Below, piece after piece: positions 25,010 through 34,282 of a stretch of 64,000 nt of DNA (its first letter is position 1; each line of letters begins with the position of its first letter). The stretch spans positions 10,862 to 74,861 of the forward strand of contig NZ_QSUN01000017.1 in NCBI RefSeq assembly GCF_003438995.1. The letters run 5' to 3'. The notes below the pieces were generated by a model. It had not been told where the DNA came from and did not search any database. It was given only the letters and a program-made list of their open reading frames with translations. This stretch comes from Bacteroides sp. OM05-12. Lineage in GTDB: Bacteria; Bacteroidota; Bacteroidia; Bacteroidales; Bacteroidaceae. The translations under genes were made by a program, and so were the position numbers.

Positions 25010-26620
25010 TTAATATCCCGGATTTTGTTCAATCCCATTTAAGTCAATTTCTTTTCTCGGTATTGGGAACAACTCATGTTTCCCCTTTACGAAAGGAGCA
25101 AGACTAGCTTGTACTTCTTCTACTTCCTGAGCATTATAGGCATCCAATACTTCTTTTGCAATTCCCCAACGACAGAGATCAAACCAACGATGCCCCTCCA
25201 TACCTAGTTCAACACGACGTTCATGACGAATAGCACCAAGTAAATCTTGTTGAGTATCATTACATCTCCTTTTTACATATTTTGCAGCACCTTCATCCCA
25301 CAAATTACATTCATAATCCGGGAATACAGGCAATATGTTACGGTCATTTCCACAAGCACGTGCACGAACCTGATCCAAAGCCCATTTAGCACGATCAAGA
25401 TTATTTGACTCACAACAAGCTTCAGCATACATTAACAAGACATCTGCATAACGTATTACTTTATTATTCAATGGTCCACGAGAATCATGATCCAATTTAG
25501 GATATGTACCAAATTCATCTGTCCATGCATATTTGCGATTCAAATATCGGCTTCCTAAATAAATTTCTTCACTAGGATTGGTAATTTCATCATCTGTCAA
25601 ATTAATAATGGTTTCATCTCTTCTTGGATCTCCGGCTTCATATTCATCATATAGATTCTGAGTCGGTCTATTAAATCCCCAACCTACTGTATTAAATATC
25701 TTGTTTCTTCCGCGAACCAATTTTGTAGTAAATGTACCTCTCGTAGCGCCATTACCTTCGCTATAGTCGCTTGTACCCTCTATCATATACTGGATCTCAA
25801 AAACAGATTCCGGACCATTTTCTCCCTCCAAAGTAAAATTGTCAAAATAACGATTTACTAATTCATAATCTCCGCTAGAGATGATTGAATCACCCCATGA
25901 TTTTGCTTCATTATAACGATGCATATATAAATTAACTTTCAATAGCATTGCTTGAGCTGCACCTTTAGTAGCACGTCCCAGATCCGCAAGCGGATAATTT
26001 TGTTTACGCCACAATCTCTTCTGAGCGTTCTCTAAATCTTCAATTATGAAATCATATATTTCTTCAGCAGTAGCTCTCTGTACTCCCCATTTTTCTGAAG
26101 AGTCCACAACAAAATCTACTTTAGGTACTCCACCGAATACGCGTACTAAACGGAAATAATACATCGCCCGTAAAAATTCAACTTCTCCAATTAAACGATC
26201 TTTCAAACGTGCATCCATTAAAGTATCCGTATCTACTTTCGGTATTTCCTGAAGAGCAAGATTACACCGTGAAACTCCCTGATACTGAGCCCTATAATAG
26301 TCCAACAAAAGCTCATTATCGGATGTTGTCTTAAAATTCTCCATATCATAAACAGCAGGCATATCACCTAAGTACTGACCACCTTTCAAGGCATCATCAG
26401 AAACAACATCACCAATAAACCATTCAGGATAAAATGTTTCATTATATTCCCACATCAATGGAACATAGGCAGCATTAACTACCTGAATAGCAGTATTCCC
26501 TGAAGTAAAAAAGTCTTCAAGCTTAGTTGTACCCGGAGTAGGAGCATTCAACCAATCATCGCAGGAAACAAGTCCGAACGAGAAACATAAAGTCAATGTG
26601 ATTAAAATATATTTTTTCAT
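25010..26620 (-). CDS. susD: SusD-like starch/glucan-binding outer-membrane lipoprotein
   Basis: A 536-residue RagB/SusD-family lipoprotein that forms the lid of a SusCD importer and binds glycan at the cell surface. The signal peptide ends with a lipobox, FGLVSC, placing lipidated Cys at residue 20. TPR-like helices typical of the family include YDFIIEDLENAQKRLW and GRATKGAAQAMLLKVNLYM. The C-terminal signature runs through IRHERRVELGMEGHRWFDLCRWG and ends LFPIPRKEIDLN...NPGY. It is 20 bp downstream of susC. Specificity for beta-1,3-glucan is inferred from the enzyme set. Confidence 0.93.
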   Translation of the reverse strand: MKKYILITLTLCFSFGLVSCDDWLNAPTPGTTKLEDFFTSGNTAIQVVNAAYVPLMWEYNETFYPEWFIGDVVSDDALKGGQYLGDMPAVYDMENFKTTSDNELLLDYYRAQYQGVSRCNLALQEIPKVDTDTLMDARLKDRLIGEVEFLRAMYYFRLVRVFGGVPKVDFVVDSSEKWGVQRATAEEIYDFIIEDLENAQKRLWRKQNYPLADLGRATKGAAQAMLLKVNLYMHRYNEAKSWGDSIISSGDYELVNRYFDNFTLEGENGPESVFEIQYMIEGTSDYSEGNGATRGTFTTKLVRGRNKIFNTVGWGFNRPTQNLYDEYEAGDPRRDETIINLTDDEITNPSEEIYLGSRYLNRKYAWTDEFGTYPKLDHDSRGPLNNKVIRYADVLLMYAEACCESNNLDRAKWALDQVRARACGNDRNILPVFPDYECNLWDEGAAKYVKRRCNDTQQDLLGAIRHERRVELGMEGHRWFDLCRWGIAKEVLDAYNAQEVEEVQASLAPFVKGKHELFPIPRKEIDLNGIEQNPGY

Positions 26621-26640
26621 ATGTCAATACCATTTAATAA

Positions 26641-29600
26641 TTAGAAATTAAGATTTGCACCAATCATCACTGTACGTGACTGTGGATAATTACCATAGTC
26701 CACTCCACTAGCAACTTCCGGATCATACCCTGTATACTTGGTAACAGTAAATAAATTACTAGCAGAAACATAAAAACGACAACGGTTAATACCAATTTTA
26801 GATGTACAAGCTCTAGGTAAAGTATAACCTATCTGGAAATTCTTCAATCGCAAATAGGCTCCATTTTCTACAAATCTATCTGATACTGAATAGTTAAGAC
26901 TTGTATTCGGATTTGGGATAGAGCCATTCGGATTATTTTTTGTCCATACATCACGCATTGAAGTACTTAATGTGGCTTCAACCCCTTTACCCTCAGTACG
27001 ATTCAACACTTGATTGTATATCTTATTACCATATACTCCTTGGAAGAATAATTGTACATCAAACCCTTTCCATTCAGCACCTAAATTCAAACCATAAGTT
27101 AACCATGGAAAAGGATTTCCAATATCAGTTCTATCCCCTCCATCAATCATTCCATTATTATTCAAATCTGCAAATTTTGCATCTCCTGCATGATAAGGAA
27201 TTTCCGTATCGCTATATCCCCACAAATGTTGTTTTGCTTCTTCATCCGAACGATAAATGCCCTCATACTTATAACCGTAGAATGTGTATAATGCATACCC
27301 TTCATCATTTATACGAATACCATCTACATACTGCACTTCACCACCATTTAAAGCCGTTAATTCATTTTTAATAAATGAAACATTCCCATTAATCGTATAA
27401 TTGACTTTATTAATCTTGTTTTTATGCTCAAGAGCTATCTCAATACCTTGATTTCTTACTGTTCCCACATTTTTAGTTGCATCATAACGATTACCAATGT
27501 AAGCAGGTCCTTTTACTGTTAACAACATTTCTTTAGTATCTCTACGGAATAAATCTACATTACCTGAAAGCAAGCCATTGAATAAGCCAAAATCCACTCC
27601 AACGTTCCAAGTTTCTGTTACTTCCCATTTACCACCCATATTTTTATAAGTAAGAACCGTAGCTCCACGAGCCAAAGCCTGATCTCCAGGTCCCAATACA
27701 TAATCTACAAAATATGGTCCTGTATTAAACATTGTTTGAGAAAAGTTATCGTTACCAATTTTATCATTACCGATACGTCCCCAACCTGCACGTACTTTCA
27801 AGAAATCTATTTTCTCCAATCCTTTCATCCAATTTTCCTCACTCATTTTCCACCCCAAAGCAACGGACGGGAAAAAGCCCCAGTTATTTTCCGGAAATTT
27901 ATTAGAACCATCAGCACGGAAATTTGCTGTTGCCAAATAACGATTCTTATAAGAATAATGTAAACGACCTAAAAAAGATAATCTTCTTAAACGGTCAACC
28001 CCATCTCCTGCTTCATTACGATCTTGAGTCGTCTGTGACAAATACCAATTATTAGATGTAGGATTCAAGATTTGTGACCCAGAACCACCTATATTATAAT
28101 AATTATACTCTTCAGTAGTATGTCCTGCCATTATTGAGAAATCATGATCTTTGATTTGCTTTGAATAAGTCAATGTATTTTCCCATATCATTGTAGCATA
28201 TCTTGACATACTTCTTTCTAAAAAGTTTTTATCCGAATAATCGTTAGAAGAAATATAATAAGCATCTTTGAACAATCTATGGTTCACATGTGAAAGATCA
28301 TAACTTATATCTGAGCGATAAACCAATCCTTTTAATGGAGTAATTTCTAAATATATATCTCCAACCCATCTTTCTGTTTTATCCATCGGGTGGGAATAAT
28401 TAACCATACCAAAAGGATTCGATACATTTTTAAAATTAGATGGAGCTGCGATTTTACCTCCTAAATCTTCTCCTTTGTAATTTAATGTACCAGCCGGATA
28501 ATGTGCCGGATCCCAAGGAGCCATCGCCAAAGCCGCTGACAAAATAGAAGCACCCGGACTTGAATTATTATTCATGGCATTGCGACCTTCTGAATTCACA
28601 AATGATAAGTTTTCACCGATTTTCAACCATTTATTTACTTGGAATGAAGTATTAGCACGCAATGTAAGACGGCTATAATTGGAACCAATAATCGTACCAT
28701 CTTGATCAAAGTAGCTTACACTAAAAGAATAATTTGCTTTTTCCGTACTTCCATCAATAGATAGATGATAATTCTGTATCAAGGCATTCTTCTTAAAGAC
28801 CTCATCTTGCCAATCAGTTTCCACAGCAGAATAATCAAAGCCATTTGGATTAGTAGCTGATTTTATTGCCGGATAGAATTCATCCTGTGGCCCAACTCGC
28901 CAACTAGACAACCAACCGTTGAGACCACCATCAGTATAACTCTGTAGCTGTTTCTCACCTTGTTTACCCGGAGTTAATGCAATAATAGTTCTCGCAAGTT
29001 CATCACTTTTCATTAAATCTAATTTATTCCAACGATTCTGAAAACCTACATACGTATTAAAGGATATTTCCGTACGACCATCCGTAGAGCCTTTTTTAGT
29101 TGTAACCAAAATTACACCATTAGCACCACGAGAACCATAGATAGCTGTAGCTGAAGCGTCCTTCAATATTTCAGTAGAAGAAATATCATTAGGATTCAAA
29201 AAAGAAATATCACCAACTATAACCCCATCAACAACATACAAAGGATCAGCACCGTTTACCGTTCCAATACCACGAATACGAACTTCTGCTCCCGCACCCG
29301 GTTGTCCGGTATTTGCATTAACCGTGACACCAGCTGCTCTTCCTTGCAATGCCTGGTCTAAACCTGCAGCAGGAGTTTTCTTTAATTGATCTGCACTAAT
29401 AGTTGAAACAGAACCGGTTAAATCACTTTTTTTCATTGTTCCGTAACCAACTGCAACAACTTCATCAAGCATCATCGCGTCATTTTCCAACACAACGTTC
29501 AAAGTTCCCGACTTAATTTTCTTTTCTTGGGTTTTAGTTCCTATATAAGAGAACTGTAATGTACCATTCGTTGGAGCTGAAATCACATATCTACCATCAA

Positions 29601-29766
29601 TATCGGTAGATGTACCAATTGTTGTTCCTTTTACAAGTACTGTAACTCCCGGTAATGGCAAACCGTCTTCTGCCGATGTCACTACACCTTGCACCTTTAT
29701 ATTCTGTGCAAGAATTATAGAAGACAAAAATGAGAAATAGAATAAAATGAATAATTGTTTTTTCAT
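26641..29766 (-). CDS. susC: SusC-like TonB-dependent outer-membrane transporter
   Basis: A 1041-residue outer-membrane barrel that imports oligosaccharides with SusD, energised by TonB/ExbBD. Order: signal peptide (about 1-21), carboxypeptidase-regulatory-like domain (about 25-95, with GVTVLVKGTTIGTSTDIDG), a TonB-box-like stretch (LDEVVAVGYG), plug domain (about 110-225, with ILKDASATAIYGSRGANGVI), then the 22-strand barrel ending TVMIGANLNF. Two starts lie close together; ATG 29766 (MKKQLF) gives a standard signal peptide, while 29778 would add four residues. It is the first gene of the glucan operon, downstream of a TATCTTTG -7 element. Confidence 0.93.
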   Translation of the reverse strand: MKKQLFILFYFSFLSSIILAQNIKVQGVVTSAEDGLPLPGVTVLVKGTTIGTSTDIDGRYVISAPTNGTLQFSYIGTKTQEKKIKSGTLNVVLENDAMMLDEVVAVGYGTMKKSDLTGSVSTISADQLKKTPAAGLDQALQGRAAGVTVNANTGQPGAGAEVRIRGIGTVNGADPLYVVDGVIVGDISFLNPNDISSTEILKDASATAIYGSRGANGVILVTTKKGSTDGRTEISFNTYVGFQNRWNKLDLMKSDELARTIIALTPGKQGEKQLQSYTDGGLNGWLSSWRVGPQDEFYPAIKSATNPNGFDYSAVETDWQDEVFKKNALIQNYHLSIDGSTEKANYSFSVSYFDQDGTIIGSNYSRLTLRANTSFQVNKWLKIGENLSFVNSEGRNAMNNNSSPGASILSAALAMAPWDPAHYPAGTLNYKGEDLGGKIAAPSNFKNVSNPFGMVNYSHPMDKTERWVGDIYLEITPLKGLVYRSDISYDLSHVNHRLFKDAYYISSNDYSDKNFLERSMSRYATMIWENTLTYSKQIKDHDFSIMAGHTTEEYNYYNIGGSGSQILNPTSNNWYLSQTTQDRNEAGDGVDRLRRLSFLGRLHYSYKNRYLATANFRADGSNKFPENNWGFFPSVALGWKMSEENWMKGLEKIDFLKVRAGWGRIGNDKIGNDNFSQTMFNTGPYFVDYVLGPGDQALARGATVLTYKNMGGKWEVTETWNVGVDFGLFNGLLSGNVDLFRRDTKEMLLTVKGPAYIGNRYDATKNVGTVRNQGIEIALEHKNKINKVNYTINGNVSFIKNELTALNGGEVQYVDGIRINDEGYALYTFYGYKYEGIYRSDEEAKQHLWGYSDTEIPYHAGDAKFADLNNNGMIDGGDRTDIGNPFPWLTYGLNLGAEWKGFDVQLFFQGVYGNKIYNQVLNRTEGKGVEATLSTSMRDVWTKNNPNGSIPNPNTSLNYSVSDRFVENGAYLRLKNFQIGYTLPRACTSKIGINRCRFYVSASNLFTVTKYTGYDPEVASGVDYGNYPQSRTVMIGANLNF

Positions 29767-29853
29767 ATTATATATCATTTTAGGTATAACAAAAAGTTTT
29801 GTTTCTTATCTTTAACCCTAATTAGTATTCCCTCGAATAACATTTTAGTAATG

Positions 29854-29861
29854 CAAAGATA
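29854..29861 (-). promoter_or_regulatory. -7 element of the susC operon
   Basis: The minus strand reads TATCTTTG, an exact TAnnTTTG match, about 88 nt before the susC ATG. A TTG at 29884-29886 (22-nt spacing) may serve as a weak -33 box. The leader of about 80 nt is the usual place for post-transcriptional control of susC genes. Confidence 0.6.
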
Positions 29862-30043
29862 AAGATATATGTAATATAAGAATCAACAAAACGCCTCACA
29901 AAAACTCACTTTTAACACATAACGAATACGACATTAATACATCATAGTACTAATTATAACACTGATAATCAATAATATAATTACAAATAGTGTTTTATAA
30001 CATAACATTTATCAGCTCAACAATTCAAAAAAAATAGCTAAAC

Positions 30044-30076
30044 TTGAAGTGAAATTGAAATGAAAAGCTATTTTTG
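30044..30076 (+). promoter_or_regulatory. Promoter of the PUL regulator
   Basis: TTG at 30044-30046 and TATTTTTG at 30069-30076 are separated by 22 nt and precede the ATG at 30099 by a short leader. The TTG codon at 30090 would lie too close to the start of the transcript to be the usual initiation site. Confidence 0.55.
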
Positions 30077-30098
30077 AAGAACCTAATTATTGAAAAAG

Positions 30099-33005
30099 AT
30101 GAAACACACAAAAAAATCACTTTTCACATTATTATTAATGACGTTTATATGTGCAAGCATTTTTGCACAGCATCCTCTTGTGCGAAATTTCACTCGTATT
30201 GATTATCAAGGAGGAAAGCAAAATTGGTGCATTGTTCAGAATCAAGATAATAAAATGTATTTCGCAAATAATAGCGGGTTACTTGAATATGACAGTAACA
30301 TCTGGCAATTATATCCGATTGCTAATTATACTAATGTACGTTCTTTAATGTATGACGAAGAAAGCAAAAGAATCTATGCCGGTGCTTTCAATGAATTCGG
30401 ATATTATCAATATAATCACCAAACGCTAAAATTAGAATATTATTCACTCGTAGATTCAGTTCCTGAAAAAGAGCGTAACTTCAACGAGGTTTGGAATATC
30501 TATAAAAACGATAAGAATATCTATTTTCAAAGTGATCGGAAAATATTTAAATGTGACGAGAATGGGAAAATGAGTATATATCCATTCAAACACAAAATAG
30601 AAAAATCAGCCATTATATATAATACTCCTGTCATCACAAGCATACAAGACGGAGCATGGACTTTAAACAATGGAATGTTATTAAAACTTCCCAATTCCGA
30701 TATCTTAAAAGACAAAAAAGTAACAGCGATATTACCTTACGAAGGAACTAAAATATTATTTGCTACAGCATTAGATGGATTATTCCTGTTTGACGGTGAA
30801 AAAGTTATTGCGTATCAGAATGATTTGACGGATTTCTTAAAAGAGAATCAGGTTTTTTGTGCTACAGCCAAAGACAATAAAATAGCATTCGGGACTGTAC
30901 TTAATGGAGTTGTAGTAAAAGATCTTAGTACAAATATCAATACTTATATTAATACTTATTCCGGCCTGCAGAACAACACAGTGCTCAGTATAAAATTTGA
31001 TAATGATAACAATCTATGGCTGGGGTTGGATAAAGGTATTGATTATGTTCTGATAAATTCTCCTATCAAAAATTTATTTAGTACAAACAATTTATATGGT
31101 TCCGGATATGCCTCATTAATAAAAGACAACATCCTATATCTCGGTACTAATCAAGGACTTTACATAACCGACTATCCAATTAGAAACACACCAGACCCAT
31201 TTCAGCTAGAGTTAGTTAAGCATATGCAAAGTCAGGTATGGTCTTTAAAAGAGATAGACAATACCATCTTCTGCGGAAATGACCAGGGGGCGTTTATCAT
31301 TAATGGGAGCCAAGCACAAAGAATTGCCAGTGCACATGCCACATGGACATTCAAAAGATTAAAGAAGCATCCGGAATATATTTTAGCTAATTCATACCAA
31401 GGCTTCTACATTTTAAAGAAAGTAGACGGGAAATGGGTATTCTCCCATTATATCAAAGGATTTTCCGAATCCGGAGGCATGTATGAAGAAGATGAAAACG
31501 GAGATATCTGGTTCGGACATTGGATGAAGGGTATTTACCGATTAAAGCTGAACGAAACATTTACTCAAGTAGTTCATACCGATCTATATAACCACACCAA
31601 TGGATTTCCGTCCAGTCACAACAATATCATCTGTCGAATACAAAATGAATTATTCTTCTCATCGGAAAATGGATTTTATAAATACAATAAAAAAGACAAC
31701 AATATTGTCCCTTATCCTAAAATGAATGAAATTTTCGCTCCACATTACAGATCCGTTCGCTTCTTTGAGACACCGGATAAAGATATATGGTCTATATCCG
31801 GAACATCTATTGCAATGGCATCCTATCAAGGAGATGGTAATTATATTTTGGATTCTCTCTCCTACAAAAGTCTGTTAGATAAATTAATGCTCGGATTTGA
31901 ACACTTCAACTTTATCAGTCGCAATAAGGTTCTCGTGGGAACAGAAGATGGATTTGCCTATATAGATATAGGAAAACCTTACTATTCTGACAAGAAATCC
32001 AATATCTTCATTCGCAGTCTATTTTCTATAAATAAGAATGACACCCTACTCTATTCAAAAAGTGAAAGTACGGAGGATGTAAAAGCAATTAAAATTCCGT
32101 ATAATTTAAATTCACTGCGCTTCGAGTTTGTTTTACCGGAATATCAGGATAAGCTGGCTGTAGAATATAGTTATTATCTTAAAAATTATGACACACAATG
32201 GAGCATCTATTCTTCTCAGAATATAAAAGAATATACAAAACTAAAGAAAGGAGATTACACTTTCCATGTGAAAGGATATAATAAAATAGACGGCAGTATC
32301 AGCGAAACATCATTCAGATTCACAATATTACCTCCTTGGTATGAAAGTAATCTGGCTTATGCAATCTATGTTATTATCTTAACCTTACTAATTTATACTT
32401 TGGTATTCTACATAAACAAGAAATCACAAAGCGCTGCCCTAAAAATTAAACGGGAAAAAGAAAAACAATTAAAGGAGCAAAAAGAACACTTCCTGGCACA
32501 AGCAAAAGAAAAAGAGAAGGAAATAGTCGAATTAAAAAATCAACAACTGGAATATGACCTGAAACACAAGTCACAGGAGTTAGCAGATTCGACCATGAAC
32601 CTTATCCGTAAAAATGAGATTCTTTCTGAAATAGGAAATGATATTAATGCAATATCCGAAGAAATAAAAAAAGAAGAAGGAATAACCGTTGCCTATAAAA
32701 AACTTCAGTTAATACTGGATAATATCAGGCAAAATATCGCTCACGACAGTGATTGGAAACGTTTTGAGCAGAACTTCGATATTGTCTACGAAAACTACCT
32801 CAAACGCCTTGGCGAACAATATCCATTGCTTAATACGAATGACAAGAAACTATGCGCATATTTAAAAATGGACCTGAGTTCCAAAGATATAGCACCTTTA
32901 TTGAATATGTCCGTTCGAAGCGTTGAAACAGCCCGTTACCGATTAAGAAAAAAACTCGGATTAAGCAGAGACGCCAATCTAACAGAGTTTTTACAACGAT
33001 TCTAG
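30099..33005 (+). CDS. Membrane-spanning propeller / Y_Y_Y / LuxR-type HTH regulator
   Basis: A 968-residue regulator that probably senses the glucan or its oligosaccharides and activates the divergent susC operon. A signal peptide (about 1-22, ending SIFAQ) leads into a large periplasmic region of propeller repeats (blades such as NNLWLGLDKGIDYV and GDIWFGHWMKGIYRL). Next come a Y_Y_Y-type domain (about 670-745) and one transmembrane helix (about 752-772, LAYAIYVIILTLLIYTL). A cytoplasmic coiled coil follows, then a C-terminal LuxR-like HTH (about 913-955, SSKDIAPLLNMSVRSVETAR). There is no histidine kinase or receiver domain, so it would act as a one-component counterpart of hybrid two-component systems. 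ATG 30099 was chosen over TTG 30090. Confidence 0.82.
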   Translation: MKHTKKSLFTLLLMTFICASIFAQHPLVRNFTRIDYQGGKQNWCIVQNQDNKMYFANNSGLLEYDSNIWQLYPIANYTNVRSLMYDEESKRIYAGAFNEFGYYQYNHQTLKLEYYSLVDSVPEKERNFNEVWNIYKNDKNIYFQSDRKIFKCDENGKMSIYPFKHKIEKSAIIYNTPVITSIQDGAWTLNNGMLLKLPNSDILKDKKVTAILPYEGTKILFATALDGLFLFDGEKVIAYQNDLTDFLKENQVFCATAKDNKIAFGTVLNGVVVKDLSTNINTYINTYSGLQNNTVLSIKFDNDNNLWLGLDKGIDYVLINSPIKNLFSTNNLYGSGYASLIKDNILYLGTNQGLYITDYPIRNTPDPFQLELVKHMQSQVWSLKEIDNTIFCGNDQGAFIINGSQAQRIASAHATWTFKRLKKHPEYILANSYQGFYILKKVDGKWVFSHYIKGFSESGGMYEEDENGDIWFGHWMKGIYRLKLNETFTQVVHTDLYNHTNGFPSSHNNIICRIQNELFFSSENGFYKYNKKDNNIVPYPKMNEIFAPHYRSVRFFETPDKDIWSISGTSIAMASYQGDGNYILDSLSYKSLLDKLMLGFEHFNFISRNKVLVGTEDGFAYIDIGKPYYSDKKSNIFIRSLFSINKNDTLLYSKSESTEDVKAIKIPYNLNSLRFEFVLPEYQDKLAVEYSYYLKNYDTQWSIYSSQNIKEYTKLKKGDYTFHVKGYNKIDGSISETSFRFTILPPWYESNLAYAIYVIILTLLIYTLVFYINKKSQSAALKIKREKEKQLKEQKEHFLAQAKEKEKEIVELKNQQLEYDLKHKSQELADSTMNLIRKNEILSEIGNDINAISEEIKKEEGITVAYKKLQLILDNIRQNIAHDSDWKRFEQNFDIVYENYLKRLGEQYPLLNTNDKKLCAYLKMDLSSKDIAPLLNMSVRSVETARYRLRKKLGLSRDANLTEFLQRF

Positions 33006-33024
33006 CTGATATTTAACGGTCGTC

Positions 33025-34044
33025 TTATTGGATTTTCCTTATCCCGATGCCGGGAAGATTATTTAAAGTGATCTTCCCTCTTACAACTTTCATCCCATCA
33101 AACAAATCATTAGATATGAGCAGATTACCATCCAAATCAGCAAAATCCACAGCCGGAGATAATTGAGCAGCAGCAGAAACAGCACAGGACGTTTCGGTCA
33201 TGCAACCAATCATCACTTTCATACCCAATGTACGGGCCACAGTAAGCATTTTCCACGCTTCACGCATACCTGTACACTTCATCAGCTTTATATTTATGCC
33301 GGAAAAAACACCTTTCAAACGCTCCACATCCGCAAGACGTTGCAGGGATTCATCAGCAAAGACAGGAAGAGGGCTTTGCTCGGTTATCCATGCAATATCA
33401 TCCAATTGCGCCTTCGGCATCGGTTGCTCCACCATTACCACTCCCTGTTCTTTCAGCCATTGTATCATGTCCAACGCCTTGTGTTTATCCGTCCAACCCT
33501 GATTAGCATCTACAGCAACAGGTAAAGAAGAAACAGAGCGAATCGCATTGATTATTTCCCTATCATTATCTCGTCCCAGCTTTACCTTCAATATATTGAA
33601 ACGTCCGGCAACCTCCAAAGTCTTTTCCTTGACTACTTCTGCCGTATCGATCCCTATCGTATAAGTAGTAGAAGGAGCTTTCTCTTTATCCACCCCCCAG
33701 ATTTTATACCACGGAACGCCCAGTAGTTTGCCAACCAAATCATGAAGGGCAATATCTATGGAGGCTTTTGCCGCTGTATTCCCCGCCATGATTCCATCTA
33801 CATAAGTCAATATATCTTCTAATTGAAAGGGATCATTAAAACGATTCAAATCTACTTTTTGCAAAAAAGCCATCACAGACTCTACACTCTCCCCAAGATA
33901 TGGTGGCATAGATGCCTCACCATACCCTATAACACCCTCATATTCAACCTCTACCTGTACCGCTGGTGTAAAAGAACGGGAACAGGAAGCTACAGTAAAT
34001 ACATGCTGTAATTGCAAATTGTATGGATAAAAAGTCAGTTTCAT
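33025..34044 (-). CDS. Dipeptide (L-Ala-D/L-Glu) epimerase
   Basis: A 339-residue enolase-superfamily enzyme that epimerises L-Ala-D-Glu and related dipeptides, usually in murein peptide recycling. The N-terminal capping domain carries GYGEASMPPYLG. The barrel carries the lysine pair in ILKVKLG (about 151) and the metal ligands in VDANQGW (about 178), VEQPMP (about 205) and FADES (about 229). A further conserved lysine is in NIKLMKC (about 253). The longer frame to 34107 would place the -7 element TATCTTTG inside the coding region. ATG 34044 has GAAGG directly upstream and starts MKLTFYPYN as in family members. It ends 19 bp from the convergent regulator gene. Confidence 0.87.
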   Translation of the reverse strand: MKLTFYPYNLQLQHVFTVASCSRSFTPAVQVEVEYEGVIGYGEASMPPYLGESVESVMAFLQKVDLNRFNDPFQLEDILTYVDGIMAGNTAAKASIDIALHDLVGKLLGVPWYKIWGVDKEKAPSTTYTIGIDTAEVVKEKTLEVAGRFNILKVKLGRDNDREIINAIRSVSSLPVAVDANQGWTDKHKALDMIQWLKEQGVVMVEQPMPKAQLDDIAWITEQSPLPVFADESLQRLADVERLKGVFSGINIKLMKCTGMREAWKMLTVARTLGMKVMIGCMTETSCAVSAAAQLSPAVDFADLDGNLLISNDLFDGMKVVRGKITLNNLPGIGIRKIQ

Positions 34045-34068
34045 TCCTTCATTATTATAACCAGGAAG

Positions 34069-34076
34069 CAAAGATA
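34069..34076 (-). promoter_or_regulatory. -7 element of the dipeptide epimerase gene
   Basis: The minus strand reads TATCTTTG, 24 nt before ATG 34044, an exact TAnnTTTG match. It fixes the shorter start. Confidence 0.55.
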
Positions 34077-34155
34077 ATGAATTATATTGCCACAGATTAT
34101 TATTCATATAGGAATTAAATCAATTCCAACTTTTAGGATGCAGCTCAAAAGATAG

Positions 34156-34218
34156 TGCCTTCACTTTAATTAAATAGTAATCAATAATATAAGAGCAAAC
34201 AGTGATAAGGTGAAGGCA
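34156..34218 (+). repeat. CCTTCAC hairpin element, copy A
   Basis: TGCCTTCAC (34156-34164) and GTGAAGGCA (34210-34218) are perfect 9-bp inverted arms around a 45-nt AT-rich interior. The same arms occur at 52900-52960, whose reverse complement also matches the interior in part (TTCACTnTAATTA near one arm, AAACnGTGA near the other). Confidence 0.7.
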
Positions 34219-34282
34219 AGTCTAAGTAAATTAAATAACAGTTAAATCGGTAAAATAAGCAAGCTAAAACGCCTAAGGGAGC

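Larger units (their letters stand above)
29767..30098. promoter_or_regulatory. Divergent susC / regulator control region
   Basis: This 332-bp gap contains no gene. It holds divergent -7 elements for susC and for the regulator. Roughly midway is an inverted repeat, TTATAACACT at 29954-29963 against AGTGTTTTATAA at 29989-30000 (two extra T in one arm). That repeat is the best visible candidate operator. Its core also contains TAATCAATAATATAA, which recurs in the hairpin element at 34.2 kb. Confidence 0.5.
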
